Assembly (NCBI GenBank): GCA_944386395.1
Contig: CALXAZ010000032.1
Location: forward strand, 1-14,883
DNA: 14,883 nucleotides
From: an uncultured Clostridia bacterium
GTDB taxonomy: Bacteria > Bacillota > Clostridia > Oscillospirales > JAAYOS01
Reading direction: 5' to 3'
The notes under the pieces are model-generated. The model did not search any database and was not told the origin of the DNA. It was given only the letters and a program-made list of their open reading frames with translations. Shown here one piece after another: positions 8,161 through 14,820 of this stretch (positions are counted from its first letter, which is position 1; every line of letters begins with the position of its first letter). A program made the position numbers and the translations under genes.

Positions 8161-8241
8161 ACGCTGCGCTTATATCCCTTGGCAGGTGCGTAACTGTCCC
8201 CGGAGATTAGCACCGGGTGACTCTTTATATTAAAATAATAC
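8161..8241 (+). other. Structured 5' leader of the tRNA-Ser transcript
   Basis: About 80 bases with higher GC than their surroundings lie between the promoter and the tRNA. GGCAG (8181-8185) can pair with CTGTC (8194-8198), and CCCGG (8199-8203) with CCGGG (8213-8217). An alternative pairing, GGTGC (8185-8189) with GCACC (8210-8214), excludes the others. RNase P would remove the leader. I recognise no known RNA family; it lacks the SRP RNA core and T-box signature. Confidence 0.4.
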
Positions 8242-8332
8242 GGAGAAGTACTCAAGAGGCCGAAGAGGCGCCCCTGCTAAGGGTGTAGGTCGTGAAAGCG
8301 GCGCGAGGGTTCAAATCCCTCCTTCTCCGCCA
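8242..8332 (+). tRNA. tRNA-Ser(GCU)
   Basis: This is a complete class II tRNA with encoded CCA. The acceptor GGAGAAG (8242-8248) pairs with CTTCTCC (8322-8328), followed by discriminator G and CCA (8330-8332). The anticodon stem CGCCC/GGGTG encloses loop CTGCTAA, giving anticodon GCU (8276-8278), which reads AGC and AGU serine codons. The long variable arm (about 8286-8304) is typical of tRNA-Ser. The T-arm is GAGGG/CCCTC around TTCAAAT. Confidence 0.97.
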
Positions 8333-8339
8333 TTCAGTC

Positions 8340-8380
8340 AATACCCGGTTCTGCTTATGCAAAACCGGGTATTATTTTAT
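8340..8380 (+). terminator. Intrinsic terminator of tRNA-Ser
   Basis: AATACCCGGTT (8340-8350) pairs perfectly with AACCGGGTATT (8363-8373), with a further TGC/GCA pairing in the loop. ATTTTAT follows. It lies seven bases after the tRNA CCA end. Confidence 0.85.
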
Positions 8381-8585
8381 GTATATAGTTTTCCGCCAGT
8401 ACGACGTTGCACCCGATATAAATCGAGTTTAGCGTTATTTTTTTTTGCTTTACTCCCTCATATTAAGCGTAATATCGCCCGTCATTGCCAATTCCATCTG
8501 GTAACAAAAGGTGTCCTTTCTCATAGAGCAGGCATATTATGAAAAGGGATACTCCCCCTCTAACTCATGCTTAGGAGGAAACACA

Positions 8586-9968
8586 ATGGGTGTTACAAAT
8601 TCAAGCAAACAAATAAGCGCGGATCGTATTGAATGCGACGGAACACTGAAGGTTACACTTGCACTTTCGGCCTCGCCTGATATTCTGACCAATCCGACAG
8701 ATATCGTCCTGGTGCTTGATTGCTCAGGCAGCATGGCGGGCTCTCCGCTTGCAAACATGAAATCTGGCGCAAAAGCCTTTATCGATATCATCGAGCAAAC
8801 CACGGGTGGAGCACAGAGCGGTTCAATTGGATCTGGCAGCCGAATCGGGATTGTCAGCTTTTCAGACTCTGCTATTGCAAATACTCAGCTGATAACATCA
8901 GTGACAACACTGAAAAGCGAAATCGACGCTCTGTCCGCAGGAGGCTCTACAAATCATGCCAGTGCGTTCGAAACGGCAACACAGCTTTTTGATCCACTTT
9001 CCGCAAACACAAAGGTCATTGTTATGTTTACAGACGGAAAAACTACAGCAGGTCCGCTTCCCGCTCCAATCGCGGCGGCGGCAAGGGCTTCCGGAGTCAT
9101 TATTTATTGCATCGGTCTGATTGGCGCAGATGGCATAGACATCTACACCCTCAACGATTGGGCATCAGACCCCGATGCTTCCCATGTCGCCGTGACCCCA
9201 GACGGTACCGAGCTTGAGGACCTATTTAAGGACCTTGCAGCCAACATTTCAAAAGCAGGTGCAACCAATATCGTTATAGATGAAGTTGTCTCCCCCGATT
9301 TTGTCATAACCAGTATAATCCCTCCTACAAAAGGAAACGCCATTATGACAGCTCCCAATACTATTCAATGGAAGATTGATGAGCTTGGTGTTTTTGCAAA
9401 TGAAGGTGCATTACTGGAATTCTATGTCCAGCATATCGCTCAGACCACAGGGAAGAAAACGGTCAATCTTTCGATCTCTTACTCAGACAACGAAGGCAAC
9501 GTAGTTGTTTTTGCTGATCCTGTTGTAACGGTAGACTGTGAAACCATTATAGACAAAGAGCCGTGTCCCGCTCCATTTGAGCTGACTATCGGTGGTTGCA
9601 AGGATTCTGTAGTTGTAGATGCCGGCAGCATATATCTGGACTCCTCCGGTCGGATACTCCAGCTAGACGTGACTATAAAGAATGTTTGCCCCGGGAAACG
9701 AGTCGCTCTTGCGGTATTTCTGACAGAAGTAGGTCAGGATGGTACAGAGTATTCAAGAGGGATGAAAACCATCACTATCCCAGCACACAACTGCCCTGTC
9801 TGCCGAAATGTACTTGTCAAGTGTATAACATTTGTCCTTCCGGAGGATATAGATGTATCGGGCAAGCCAAAATCACTATGCAATACAAGAAATTTTAAGG
9901 CTCGCTTTATTGCTCACAATATCGATTTTGACTACAGATGTTGTGACTCATCTACTGTTATCCTATAA
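8586..9968 (+). CDS. von Willebrand factor A domain protein with cysteine-rich C-terminal domain
   Basis: The function is unknown. The start is set at 8586 because AGGAGG lies eight bases upstream; the frame is open 25 codons further but without a ribosome site. The 460-residue protein has no signal peptide or membrane segment, so it appears cytosolic or assembled inside the cell. Residues about 38-225 form a VWA fold with a complete metal-dependent adhesion site: D45-x-S47-x-S49, T122 in GGSTNHAS, and D150 in FTDGK. A beta-rich segment (about 230-325, VSPDFVITSIIPP onward) resembles surface-protein repeat domains. The last about 135 residues hold ten cysteines, including NCPVC and a terminal RCC. 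It likely binds a divalent metal and a protein ligand. It is monocistronic; a spore-layer or other structural role is possible but unproven. Confidence 0.85.
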   Translation: MGVTNSSKQISADRIECDGTLKVTLALSASPDILTNPTDIVLVLDCSGSMAGSPLANMKSGAKAFIDIIEQTTGGAQSGSIGSGSRIGIVSFSDSAIANTQLITSVTTLKSEIDALSAGGSTNHASAFETATQLFDPLSANTKVIVMFTDGKTTAGPLPAPIAAAARASGVIIYCIGLIGADGIDIYTLNDWASDPDASHVAVTPDGTELEDLFKDLAANISKAGATNIVIDEVVSPDFVITSIIPPTKGNAIMTAPNTIQWKIDELGVFANEGALLEFYVQHIAQTTGKKTVNLSISYSDNEGNVVVFADPVVTVDCETIIDKEPCPAPFELTIGGCKDSVVVDAGSIYLDSSGRILQLDVTIKNVCPGKRVALAVFLTEVGQDGTEYSRGMKTITIPAHNCPVCRNVLVKCITFVLPEDIDVSGKPKSLCNTRNFKARFIAHNIDFDYRCCDSSTVIL

Positions 9969-9985
9969 AAAATAACCATTTATTT

Positions 9986-10012
9986 ATAAGCTATAAAAGA
10001 TAAGCTATAAAA
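9986..10012 (+). repeat. Two-copy 14-base direct repeat
   Basis: ATAAGCTATAAAA occurs at 9986-9998 and again at 10000-10012, just before the terminator hairpin 3' of the VWA gene. It is probably a local slippage duplication. Confidence 0.7.
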
Positions 10013-10013
10013 A

Positions 10014-10047
10014 GGCGGGTAACCCGAACAACTTCGGATTACCCGCC
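10014..10047 (-). terminator. Bidirectional terminator between the convergent VWA gene and membrane-protein gene
   Basis: GGCGGGTAA (10014-10022) pairs with TTACCCGCC (10039-10047), with an inner CCGAA/TTCGG helix and loop CAAC. On the minus strand it is followed directly by TTTTTATAGC, a good terminator for the gene at 10077-10664. The plus-strand tail is weaker (CATCTTATGTTTT). Confidence 0.85.
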
Positions 10048-10076
10048 CATCTTATGTTTTGCAGCAGCATTTCCGC

Positions 10077-10664
10077 TCAGTCTGATACCGCCTTTCCACT
10101 ACTGATTAGAAATCCTATACACGCAGATATAAAGTCGCGGAGCTGAGACGTTATCGCTGTCATCTCAGGCGCCGTACTCTGTATATCCCTTGTAAAAATA
10201 AGGGTGATAAGCGAAAGCAGCCCTATAATCGACACAAGGTAGATCTGTGCTCTACTGCGCCCTTTTTCATGCGTATTTTCACCAAAGTTCTCTCCCGTTC
10301 GTTCCCTCTGATTCCCTTCCGCCGGAAGCAAAAAGCCAATTTGGTTTTGAGCTCTGAGCCCTCCTTCCCCATCTGTGTTCCCCGAGGGTAGTATCACCCC
10401 GCGGCTATCTATGTTTTGCGTTATTGATACATCGTTTTCTTTTCCAAAGTTGCTGCTTATAAAATATCCAAAAATCCCTGCTGCCGACGTCCTTATAATG
10501 ACATTAACTGTGCTGACCTCTTCGGATACCATCCTGCCGCTCAAAAGATGATACGCCATATATACAAATATTATTATCATAAATATTATCAAAAACCGAT
10601 CAACCAAAGGTATTCTGAAAACTGTTTTACAGATGCTTATCAATATTTTCTTTGCAAAATTCAA
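10077..10664 (-). CDS. Unrecognised four-helix membrane protein with internal duplication
   Basis: I do not recognise this 195-residue protein. It starts at TTG (10664), supported by GGGAGGG seven bases upstream. It has four predicted membrane helices in two pairs: about 24-41 and 55-71, then 141-158 and 177-190. A polar, flexible loop of some 65 residues rich in Asn, Gly and Glu separates the pairs. The two hairpins look duplicated: R58...FGYFISS (to residue 71) aligns without gaps with R176...IGFLISS (to residue 189), each with 11 residues from Arg to the ISS motif. The gene has its own terminator and no cotranscribed neighbour. A small transporter, a holin-like protein or a membrane anchor are all conceivable; nothing visible decides. 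Confidence 0.7.
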   Translation of the reverse strand: MNFAKKILISICKTVFRIPLVDRFLIIFMIIIFVYMAYHLLSGRMVSEEVSTVNVIIRTSAAGIFGYFISSNFGKENDVSITQNIDSRGVILPSGNTDGEGGLRAQNQIGFLLPAEGNQRERTGENFGENTHEKGRSRAQIYLVSIIGLLSLITLIFTRDIQSTAPEMTAITSQLRDFISACIGFLISSGKAVSD

Positions 10665-10692
10665 AAGTTAGCCCTCCCTTCCTGCTTATTCT

Positions 10693-10720
10693 TATCATAT
10701 GTATATTTTAGAGCAACCGT
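10693..10720 (-). promoter_or_regulatory. Possible sporulation-sigma-like promoter for the membrane-protein gene
   Basis: On the minus strand CATATGATA (10693-10701) fits the CATAnnnTA -10 pattern of late mother-cell sigma factors, and an AC dinucleotide lies 17 bases upstream (10719-10720). The motif is short and the match may be chance. Confidence 0.25.
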
Positions 10721-10782
10721 GTCTGCTCCTCTCCCTGCACAGGTATATTCTTCCCTTCATATTATTTATGTGGGGTGATAAT

Positions 10783-11889
10783 GTGAAGAAGCTATTATTT
10801 ATAACATGGAGCGTGTCTTATGGCTATGGCACAGAAAAATCTCTTGCTGACGTTTTAAATCGTCTTGACAAGACAAAATATGACATAAGTGTCCTGCCAC
10901 TATTTAAAAATTCAAACAACTCTATTTTTAATAACAATGTCCGAATTCTGGAGCCCCTGATAGATTATACGGCGGAGAACTTTGACGAACAGCGAGCTTT
11001 GGACAACTACTATACTCTGCTTGCCAGCCCTCTTCGCTTTAACAAGCTTATACACGAAAACTATGACTGTATCGTTGCCTGTAACCACAATGCACCATCC
11101 TACTTTGCTTCATATATAAAGGGCGGAGCAAAAATCCTCTGGATAAGAGGTGACATGAGGGAACTGGACTATAGACAATTTGACGAAGATACAAGCCAGT
11201 ATAAGCAAGTAAAGCAAGAATATGAGATGCAGGCAAATGTTTTAAAATGCTTTGATTCTATCGCCGTTATCTCAGATGTTGTTCAGCAAACTCTTTCAGA
11301 GCTCTTTGGAATTACAGAAAATGTTGTGAAAATTTCAAATTCAGTCGATGGCGAAAAAATCAGGCTACTCAGCCAGGAAAAGCTGGACCTTCCTGACAAA
11401 GTGATTTTTACTACCCTTGGACGGCTGGACTACAATAAAAATCAGATATTACTGCTAAAAGCAGCCAAAGAAGTAAAAAAACAACGTAATGATTTTGTCA
11501 TCTATATTTTAGGCGAGGGAGAGGACAGGACAAAGCTCGAGAAATATATCACAGACAACGGACTTGGACAAAATGTAAAGATCCCCGGATTTATCGAAAA
11601 TCCATATCCTTATATAAAAAACAGCACTGCTACCGTATTGACCTCGCTCAGCGAAGGCTTCAGTCTCGTTCTGGTAGAGAGCGTTATGCTAAATACTCCT
11701 ATTATTTCAACAGACGTGGGGGTGGCAAAGGAATTGATAGAAAGATACCACTGTGGGGATCTGATAAATTATAACGAGCAGGAGCTCGCCTCTGTTTTAA
11801 TACGGTATCTGAATAAATATGGTGGTTACAGGGATCAATTTGACATAGGAAACGAATACGACATCAAAACAGAAGTGAAAAAACTGTAG
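10783..11889 (+). CDS. GT4-family glycosyltransferase (N-terminal part of a split gene)
   Basis: This enzyme likely transfers a sugar from a nucleotide-sugar donor to a cell-surface glycan or protein. The start is taken as GTG at 10783, preceded by GGGGTG at good spacing; the frame opens earlier, but the extra residues form an odd hydrophobic tail without a ribosome site. The 368-residue product begins with KKLLFITWSVSYGYGTEKSL, the usual first beta strand and glycine loop. The donor domain carries TTLGRLDYNKNQ, ILGEGEDR and IPGFIENPYPYI, and the EX7E motif at E291/E299 (SEGFSLVLVES). The reading frame ends at a TAG directly after an A6 run (11878-11883), and the next frame continues with coding-like sequence into an alpha/beta hydrolase. 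It appears to have been the first domain of a larger protein. Confidence 0.85.
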   Translation: MKKLLFITWSVSYGYGTEKSLADVLNRLDKTKYDISVLPLFKNSNNSIFNNNVRILEPLIDYTAENFDEQRALDNYYTLLASPLRFNKLIHENYDCIVACNHNAPSYFASYIKGGAKILWIRGDMRELDYRQFDEDTSQYKQVKQEYEMQANVLKCFDSIAVISDVVQQTLSELFGITENVVKISNSVDGEKIRLLSQEKLDLPDKVIFTTLGRLDYNKNQILLLKAAKEVKKQRNDFVIYILGEGEDRTKLEKYITDNGLGQNVKIPGFIENPYPYIKNSTATVLTSLSEGFSLVLVESVMLNTPIISTDVGVAKELIERYHCGDLINYNEQELASVLIRYLNKYGGYRDQFDIGNEYDIKTEVKKL

Positions 11890-12017
11890 AACTGATTGAG
11901 CAAACCATCCAAAGCTCTTCTCTCAAGCTCAAACTTAAAAAGCTCCCCTATCCTGAGATCACCATTCATGAGCATGAGCTTGACGGATATCAGGTCCAGA
12001 AGGATCATCTCTATATC

Positions 12018-12758
12018 TTGCGGGTAGTAAAGGATGGCGTCCCTTATGAATATCTTATCAACCGCAGAAGCAACAACAACAAGCTTGTCGTATTTAACAA
12101 CGGAGCTGTATCAGAAAGAGCAGCTTCTGTACCCGTCTTTCAAAGACATAGCTGGGCAAATATATTAAAGACATCTTCGATATTCTGCATGGATCCCACC
12201 CTATATCTGAACAGTTTTCTGCAAATCGGATGGGGCATCGGCAAAAATGAAAACTACTACCTGGAAAACAGCAGCCTCATACTGAAAAAAATTATAGATA
12301 GAATGGACATCCAACTTGAAGATACTGCAATTTACGGCACATCTGCAGGAGGTTACCTGTCGATAATTATGGGCATCTACTTAAAGGGAGCAAAAGTAGT
12401 TGCTGACAACGCCCAGCTCGATGTGCGGAACTGGATATTTAAAGATGCCCTTGATTCAGTCATAACTTTCTCTTTTGACAGCATTAGTGATGCTCTTATG
12501 TATAGGGAGCGCTTCAGCGTTATAGACGCTTTTGAAAAACATCATTATGTTCCTAAGATATATATGCACGTCAATCTGTGCTCAACCGCAGATAATACCA
12601 CTCAGCTTGTACCATTTTTGAAGGCGGCAGAAACGATGACGTCGATAAAAGAATATAATGACATTGAGGTTATCCTACATTTTAACCCCACAGGAGGACA
12701 CAACGGCATCTCGATGGATGAAGCCATCTCCTTTTTATACAATATTCTGGGCGAATAA
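12018..12758 (+). CDS. Alpha/beta-hydrolase-like region (C-terminal part of a split gene)
   Basis: This 246-codon frame shows an alpha/beta-hydrolase pattern: nucleophile elbow GTSAGG with Ser109, and a likely catalytic His228 in GGHNG. It could be an esterase or acyltransferase acting on a glycan made by the adjacent glycosyltransferase. The nominal start, TTG at 12018, has no ribosome site at proper spacing, and no ATG occurs upstream in the frame. The frame is open back to 11844, and the stretch from 11883 reads as coding (TVELIEQTIQSS, then KKLPYPEITIHEHELDGYQ). A plus-one base at the A6 run would join it to the glycosyltransferase. I treat it as the second half of that gene. The ending FLYNILGE is followed by a terminator. 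Confidence 0.7.
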   Translation: MRVVKDGVPYEYLINRRSNNNKLVVFNNGAVSERAASVPVFQRHSWANILKTSSIFCMDPTLYLNSFLQIGWGIGKNENYYLENSSLILKKIIDRMDIQLEDTAIYGTSAGGYLSIIMGIYLKGAKVVADNAQLDVRNWIFKDALDSVITFSFDSISDALMYRERFSVIDAFEKHHYVPKIYMHVNLCSTADNTTQLVPFLKAAETMTSIKEYNDIEVILHFNPTGGHNGISMDEAISFLYNILGE

Positions 12759-12770
12759 AGCGCAGATTAC

Positions 12771-12799
12771 AAAAACGCCGTGCAAAGCACGGCGTTTTT
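12771..12799. terminator. Bidirectional terminator between hydrolase region and MATE gene
   Basis: AAAAACGCCGTGC (12771-12783) pairs perfectly with GCACGGCGTTTTT (12787-12799) around AAA: a 13-bp stem with T-tracts on both strands. It is shared by the two convergent genes. Confidence 0.92.
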
Positions 12800-12837
12800 A
12801 ATTTTATTTTGTAGTTTAGTCCGGATAATCCGCAAAA

Positions 12838-14301
12838 TTAAACTTTGAGATATTTCCAACGATCAGAGGCAAATCGCCACATAGTATAACATGAGCGCAT
12901 CGTCTGATCACATACAAGCGCTAGCCATACCCCAACAAGTCCTATTTTTACCCCATACACTAACGTCATCGCTATCAGCGGACGCACAAGAACTATCCCT
13001 AGGAAAGTACACATTGCAACTGCCTTTGTATCACCAGCACCCCTCAGAGCTCCAGACAATACCTGCTGCGACGACTGAAGAGGCTGTATCACTGCCACGA
13101 TTTTCAAAAGCATTGCCCCTTCAATTATTACATTCGGGTCATCTGTATACATGCCCGTAAGGAACTTCCCAAAGAAAAACATCCCGGCAGCCATAGTGAG
13201 GGAAATTATCATTGCATATCTCCGGCACAGCTGAACGCAAGCCTTCCCATGGTCAGGACGCTTATACCCGAGAGACTGCCCTAGCAGAGATGTCGCGGAT
13301 ATACCAAATGACTGCCCGTTCATCATTGTCATTGACAATATATTATTGGCAATCTGGTGCGTTGCAAACGCATCTGTGCCAAGGGATGCCACAACCTTTG
13401 AGAACATGATCTGTCCCACACGCATGAAGAACTGCTCCAGCATTGACGGTGTGCCTATTTTTATAACTCTACGCAAAACATCTGGATTTATCTTAAAAAG
13501 CAGCCTTAACCTAAGCTTAAGCATATCTGTACCACGTATTATTACAAACAATGCAATAAACATTGCCACTACCTGTCCTAGCGCCATACCAAGTGCCGCT
13601 CCCAGCACTTCAAGCTTCGGCAGACCAAATCGTCCGGGGATAAACAGGAAACCTACAACAACATTTATAACATTTGATGTAACATTATAAACCATCGATA
13701 CTCTGGTTTTTCCTATCCCGCGCAGCACCGCAGTTATTGCCAGGGAAAGAGCGTTTGCCGGAAAGGATAGCATCAGAAGCTGCATGTACTGGGTAGCTCC
13801 GACAATAGTCTGCTCGGTTTCAGCTCCCATAAATTTCACCATCGGGGTTGCAAATATGTACCCAAAAAGTGCAAACAAGATCGACACCCCAAGCGACAGC
13901 AGCACACTCTGGTGCATAATTGTATTTGCTTCTTCCGGATTTTTCGAGCCTTTTGCACGGGCTATTAGTGCAGTACTTCCAGTATTAAACGCCTGAAACA
14001 CTGCAAGGAGCAAAAATCTCGGCTGTGTACAATACCCTATAGATGCTATTGCCCAGTTACCAATATTTCCTACCATCATCGTATTTACCATACTTGCAAG
14101 ATGCAGCAGGAATGATTCAAGCATAGCTGGCCACGCTATTGCAACAACTCGGGCGGATATCTCCTTTTTAGAGAGATCATCCGGCATAGGGCTTGTTAAT
14201 CCATTTTTTATCTGCCTGATAAAGCCTACTTTCTTTTGCGGCGGCTCCCCTGTGGGCTCCCCTTGTATATTTGGCGCTCCTTTCGGCTTGATACTAGACA
14301 A
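12838..14301 (-). CDS. MATE-family multidrug/metabolite exporter
   Basis: This membrane antiporter probably exports drugs or metabolites in exchange for Na+ or H+. The 487-residue protein fits the family, with 12 predicted helices in two six-helix halves. The first half begins with VAIAWPAMLESFLLHLASMVNTMMVG, cut here as IAWPAMLES and MVNTMMVG, both typical of MATE proteins. The second half begins near IKIGTPSMLEQFFMRVGQIM. A cytosolic N-terminal extension of about 50 residues, rich in Pro, Gly and Lys, is longer than usual. The start is TTG at 14301, with GGATGG eight bases upstream. The ATG at 14312 is in another frame, and the first in-frame Met would cut off 38 residues. The gene is monocistronic. 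Substrate cannot be predicted. Confidence 0.92.
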   Translation of the reverse strand: MSSIKPKGAPNIQGEPTGEPPQKKVGFIRQIKNGLTSPMPDDLSKKEISARVVAIAWPAMLESFLLHLASMVNTMMVGNIGNWAIASIGYCTQPRFLLLAVFQAFNTGSTALIARAKGSKNPEEANTIMHQSVLLSLGVSILFALFGYIFATPMVKFMGAETEQTIVGATQYMQLLMLSFPANALSLAITAVLRGIGKTRVSMVYNVTSNVINVVVGFLFIPGRFGLPKLEVLGAALGMALGQVVAMFIALFVIIRGTDMLKLRLRLLFKINPDVLRRVIKIGTPSMLEQFFMRVGQIMFSKVVASLGTDAFATHQIANNILSMTMMNGQSFGISATSLLGQSLGYKRPDHGKACVQLCRRYAMIISLTMAAGMFFFGKFLTGMYTDDPNVIIEGAMLLKIVAVIQPLQSSQQVLSGALRGAGDTKAVAMCTFLGIVLVRPLIAMTLVYGVKIGLVGVWLALVCDQTMRSCYTMWRFASDRWKYLKV

Positions 14302-14341
14302 AACAAATCCATCCTTCCCAAAAAGTTAGTGAAACAGTTTT

Positions 14342-14370
14342 ATTTTATACTCTTTTTATATATTTGTCAA
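14342..14370 (-). promoter_or_regulatory. Promoter of the MATE gene
   Basis: On the minus strand, perfect TTGACA (14365-14370) is followed by TAAAAT (14342-14347) at 17-base spacing, or TATAAA (14344-14349) at 15. It lies about 40 bases before the proposed TTG start. Confidence 0.65.
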
Positions 14371-14441
14371 ATACAACTTTTCTGCCTTTACTCATTTATT
14401 TTCCCTTTCCATCAAAAAATTACCTTTCTTTTATAAAAAGC

Positions 14442-14469
14442 TTGACTTGAACCTGAAACCTGATATAAT
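14442..14469 (+). promoter_or_regulatory. Strong orphan sigma-70 promoter reading into the tRNA half-genes
   Basis: TTGACT (14442-14447), a 16-base spacer and perfect TATAAT (14464-14469). The transcript would start at about 14476 and run about 108 bases before the first tRNA-Ser-like fragment. No protein gene follows. It resembles the layout of the intact tRNA-Ser promoter at 8126-8154, so it may be the original promoter of a disrupted tRNA gene. Confidence 0.6.
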
Positions 14470-14560
14470 AATACCGTTGTTTATATTTTATCTGTTTCTC
14501 CACACCCCGAAGATATCTGGCATGTATTGGAACACAGTTATATTCAGTATTATGCTTTTG

Positions 14561-14623
14561 CAAAAACTAAATAATTAATATATTGAGACGTATAGAAGTG
14601 GTCATAACGGGACTGACTCGAAA
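14561..14623 (+). pseudogene. tRNA-Ser(CGA) 5' half, copy 1, with upstream flank
   Basis: Bases 14584-14623 match tRNA positions 1-38: acceptor TGAGACG (G1 changed to T), the D-arm with GAAGTGGTCATAA, anticodon stem ACTGA, and loop CTCGAAA with anticodon CGA. The D-stem is damaged (TAG against CGG). Directly after the loop the expected TCAGT is replaced by ATTTTCGG; no variable arm or T-arm follows. The unit 14561-14623 is a direct repeat of 14821-14883, with about 54 of 63 positions identical including 23 bases before the tRNA. Confidence 0.7.
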
Positions 14624-14766
14624 ATTTTCGGAAAAGTGTCAGTTTTGTCCACCTAAAATCCAGTATTTCTGCGGGCTCCCGCAGTTCGAAAAAAAACCGA
14701 ATATTTTGCAGTTCTTTCCGTCAGTTCTTTCCAAAAGTTTTGGGAACGATTTTCGGATTGACATAT
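14624..14766 (+). other. Spacer between tRNA halves with inverted and direct repeats
   Basis: There is no coding sequence. CTGCGGG (14669-14675) and CCCGCAG (14678-14684) form an inverted repeat followed by TTCGAA. CAGTTCTTTCC occurs at 14709-14719 and 14722-14732 (13-base period). GTCAGT (14638-14643) is complementary to ACTGAC in copy 1, around the palindrome CGAAAATTTTCG (14619-14630). Such repeats beside a tRNA core are reminiscent of integrase arm sites, but this is inference. Confidence 0.45.
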
Positions 14767-14805
14767 GGAGAGTTGTCCGAGTGGTCGAAGGTGCAGCACT
14801 CGAAA
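14767..14805 (+). pseudogene. tRNA-Ser(CGA) 5' half, copy 2 (divergent type)
   Basis: GGAGAGT (14767-14773), TG, a D-arm with TCCGAGTGGTCGAAGGT, then CAGCA and loop CTCGAAA. This half is well preserved, but its sequence differs from copies 1 and 3 outside the loop, so it comes from another tRNA-Ser lineage. The continuation TCATG does not restore the expected stem TGCTG, and no variable arm or T-arm follows; copy 3's flank begins 16 bases later. Confidence 0.7.
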
Positions 14806-14820
14806 TCATGTTATTTGCCC

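Larger units (their letters stand above)
10783..12758 (+). pseudogene. Composite glycosyltransferase-hydrolase gene interrupted by a frameshift
   Basis: One base missing from an A-run (A6 at 11878-11883; A7 would restore the frame) separates two reading frames that otherwise abut with no gap. With the extra A the protein reads through EVKKTVELIEQT and has about 658 residues. The possibilities are a natural mutation, phase variation by homopolymer length, minus-one recoding, or a sequencing error. The GT4 half should still be made and could be active. Confidence 0.6.

Noticed and set aside
8161..8241. SRP RNA or a riboswitch upstream of tRNA-Ser
   Set aside because: The GGAAGGAAGCA core of SRP RNA is missing, and I see no T-box, purine, c-di-GMP or fluoride signature; the downstream gene is a tRNA.
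8511..8585. N-terminal extension of the VWA protein
   Set aside because: There is no ribosome site before 8511, while AGGAGG precedes the ATG at 8586 with good spacing.
10699..10782. N-terminal extension of the glycosyltransferase from the ATG at 10699
   Set aside because: The added residues are a non-conserved hydrophobic stretch before the typical KKLLFITW start, and the GTG at 10783 has a ribosome site.
11875..11889. Canonical minus-one ribosomal frameshift signal
   Set aside because: The zero-frame codons are AAA AAA CTG preceded by G, which is not a standard X XXY YYZ heptamer, and only a weak downstream hairpin is visible; a mutation or length variation is simpler.
14584..14700. Intact tRNA-Ser with a group I intron in the anticodon loop
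   Set aside because: No group I core is seen, and after the possible re-pairing at 14638 there is no proper variable arm, T-arm or acceptor 3' strand.
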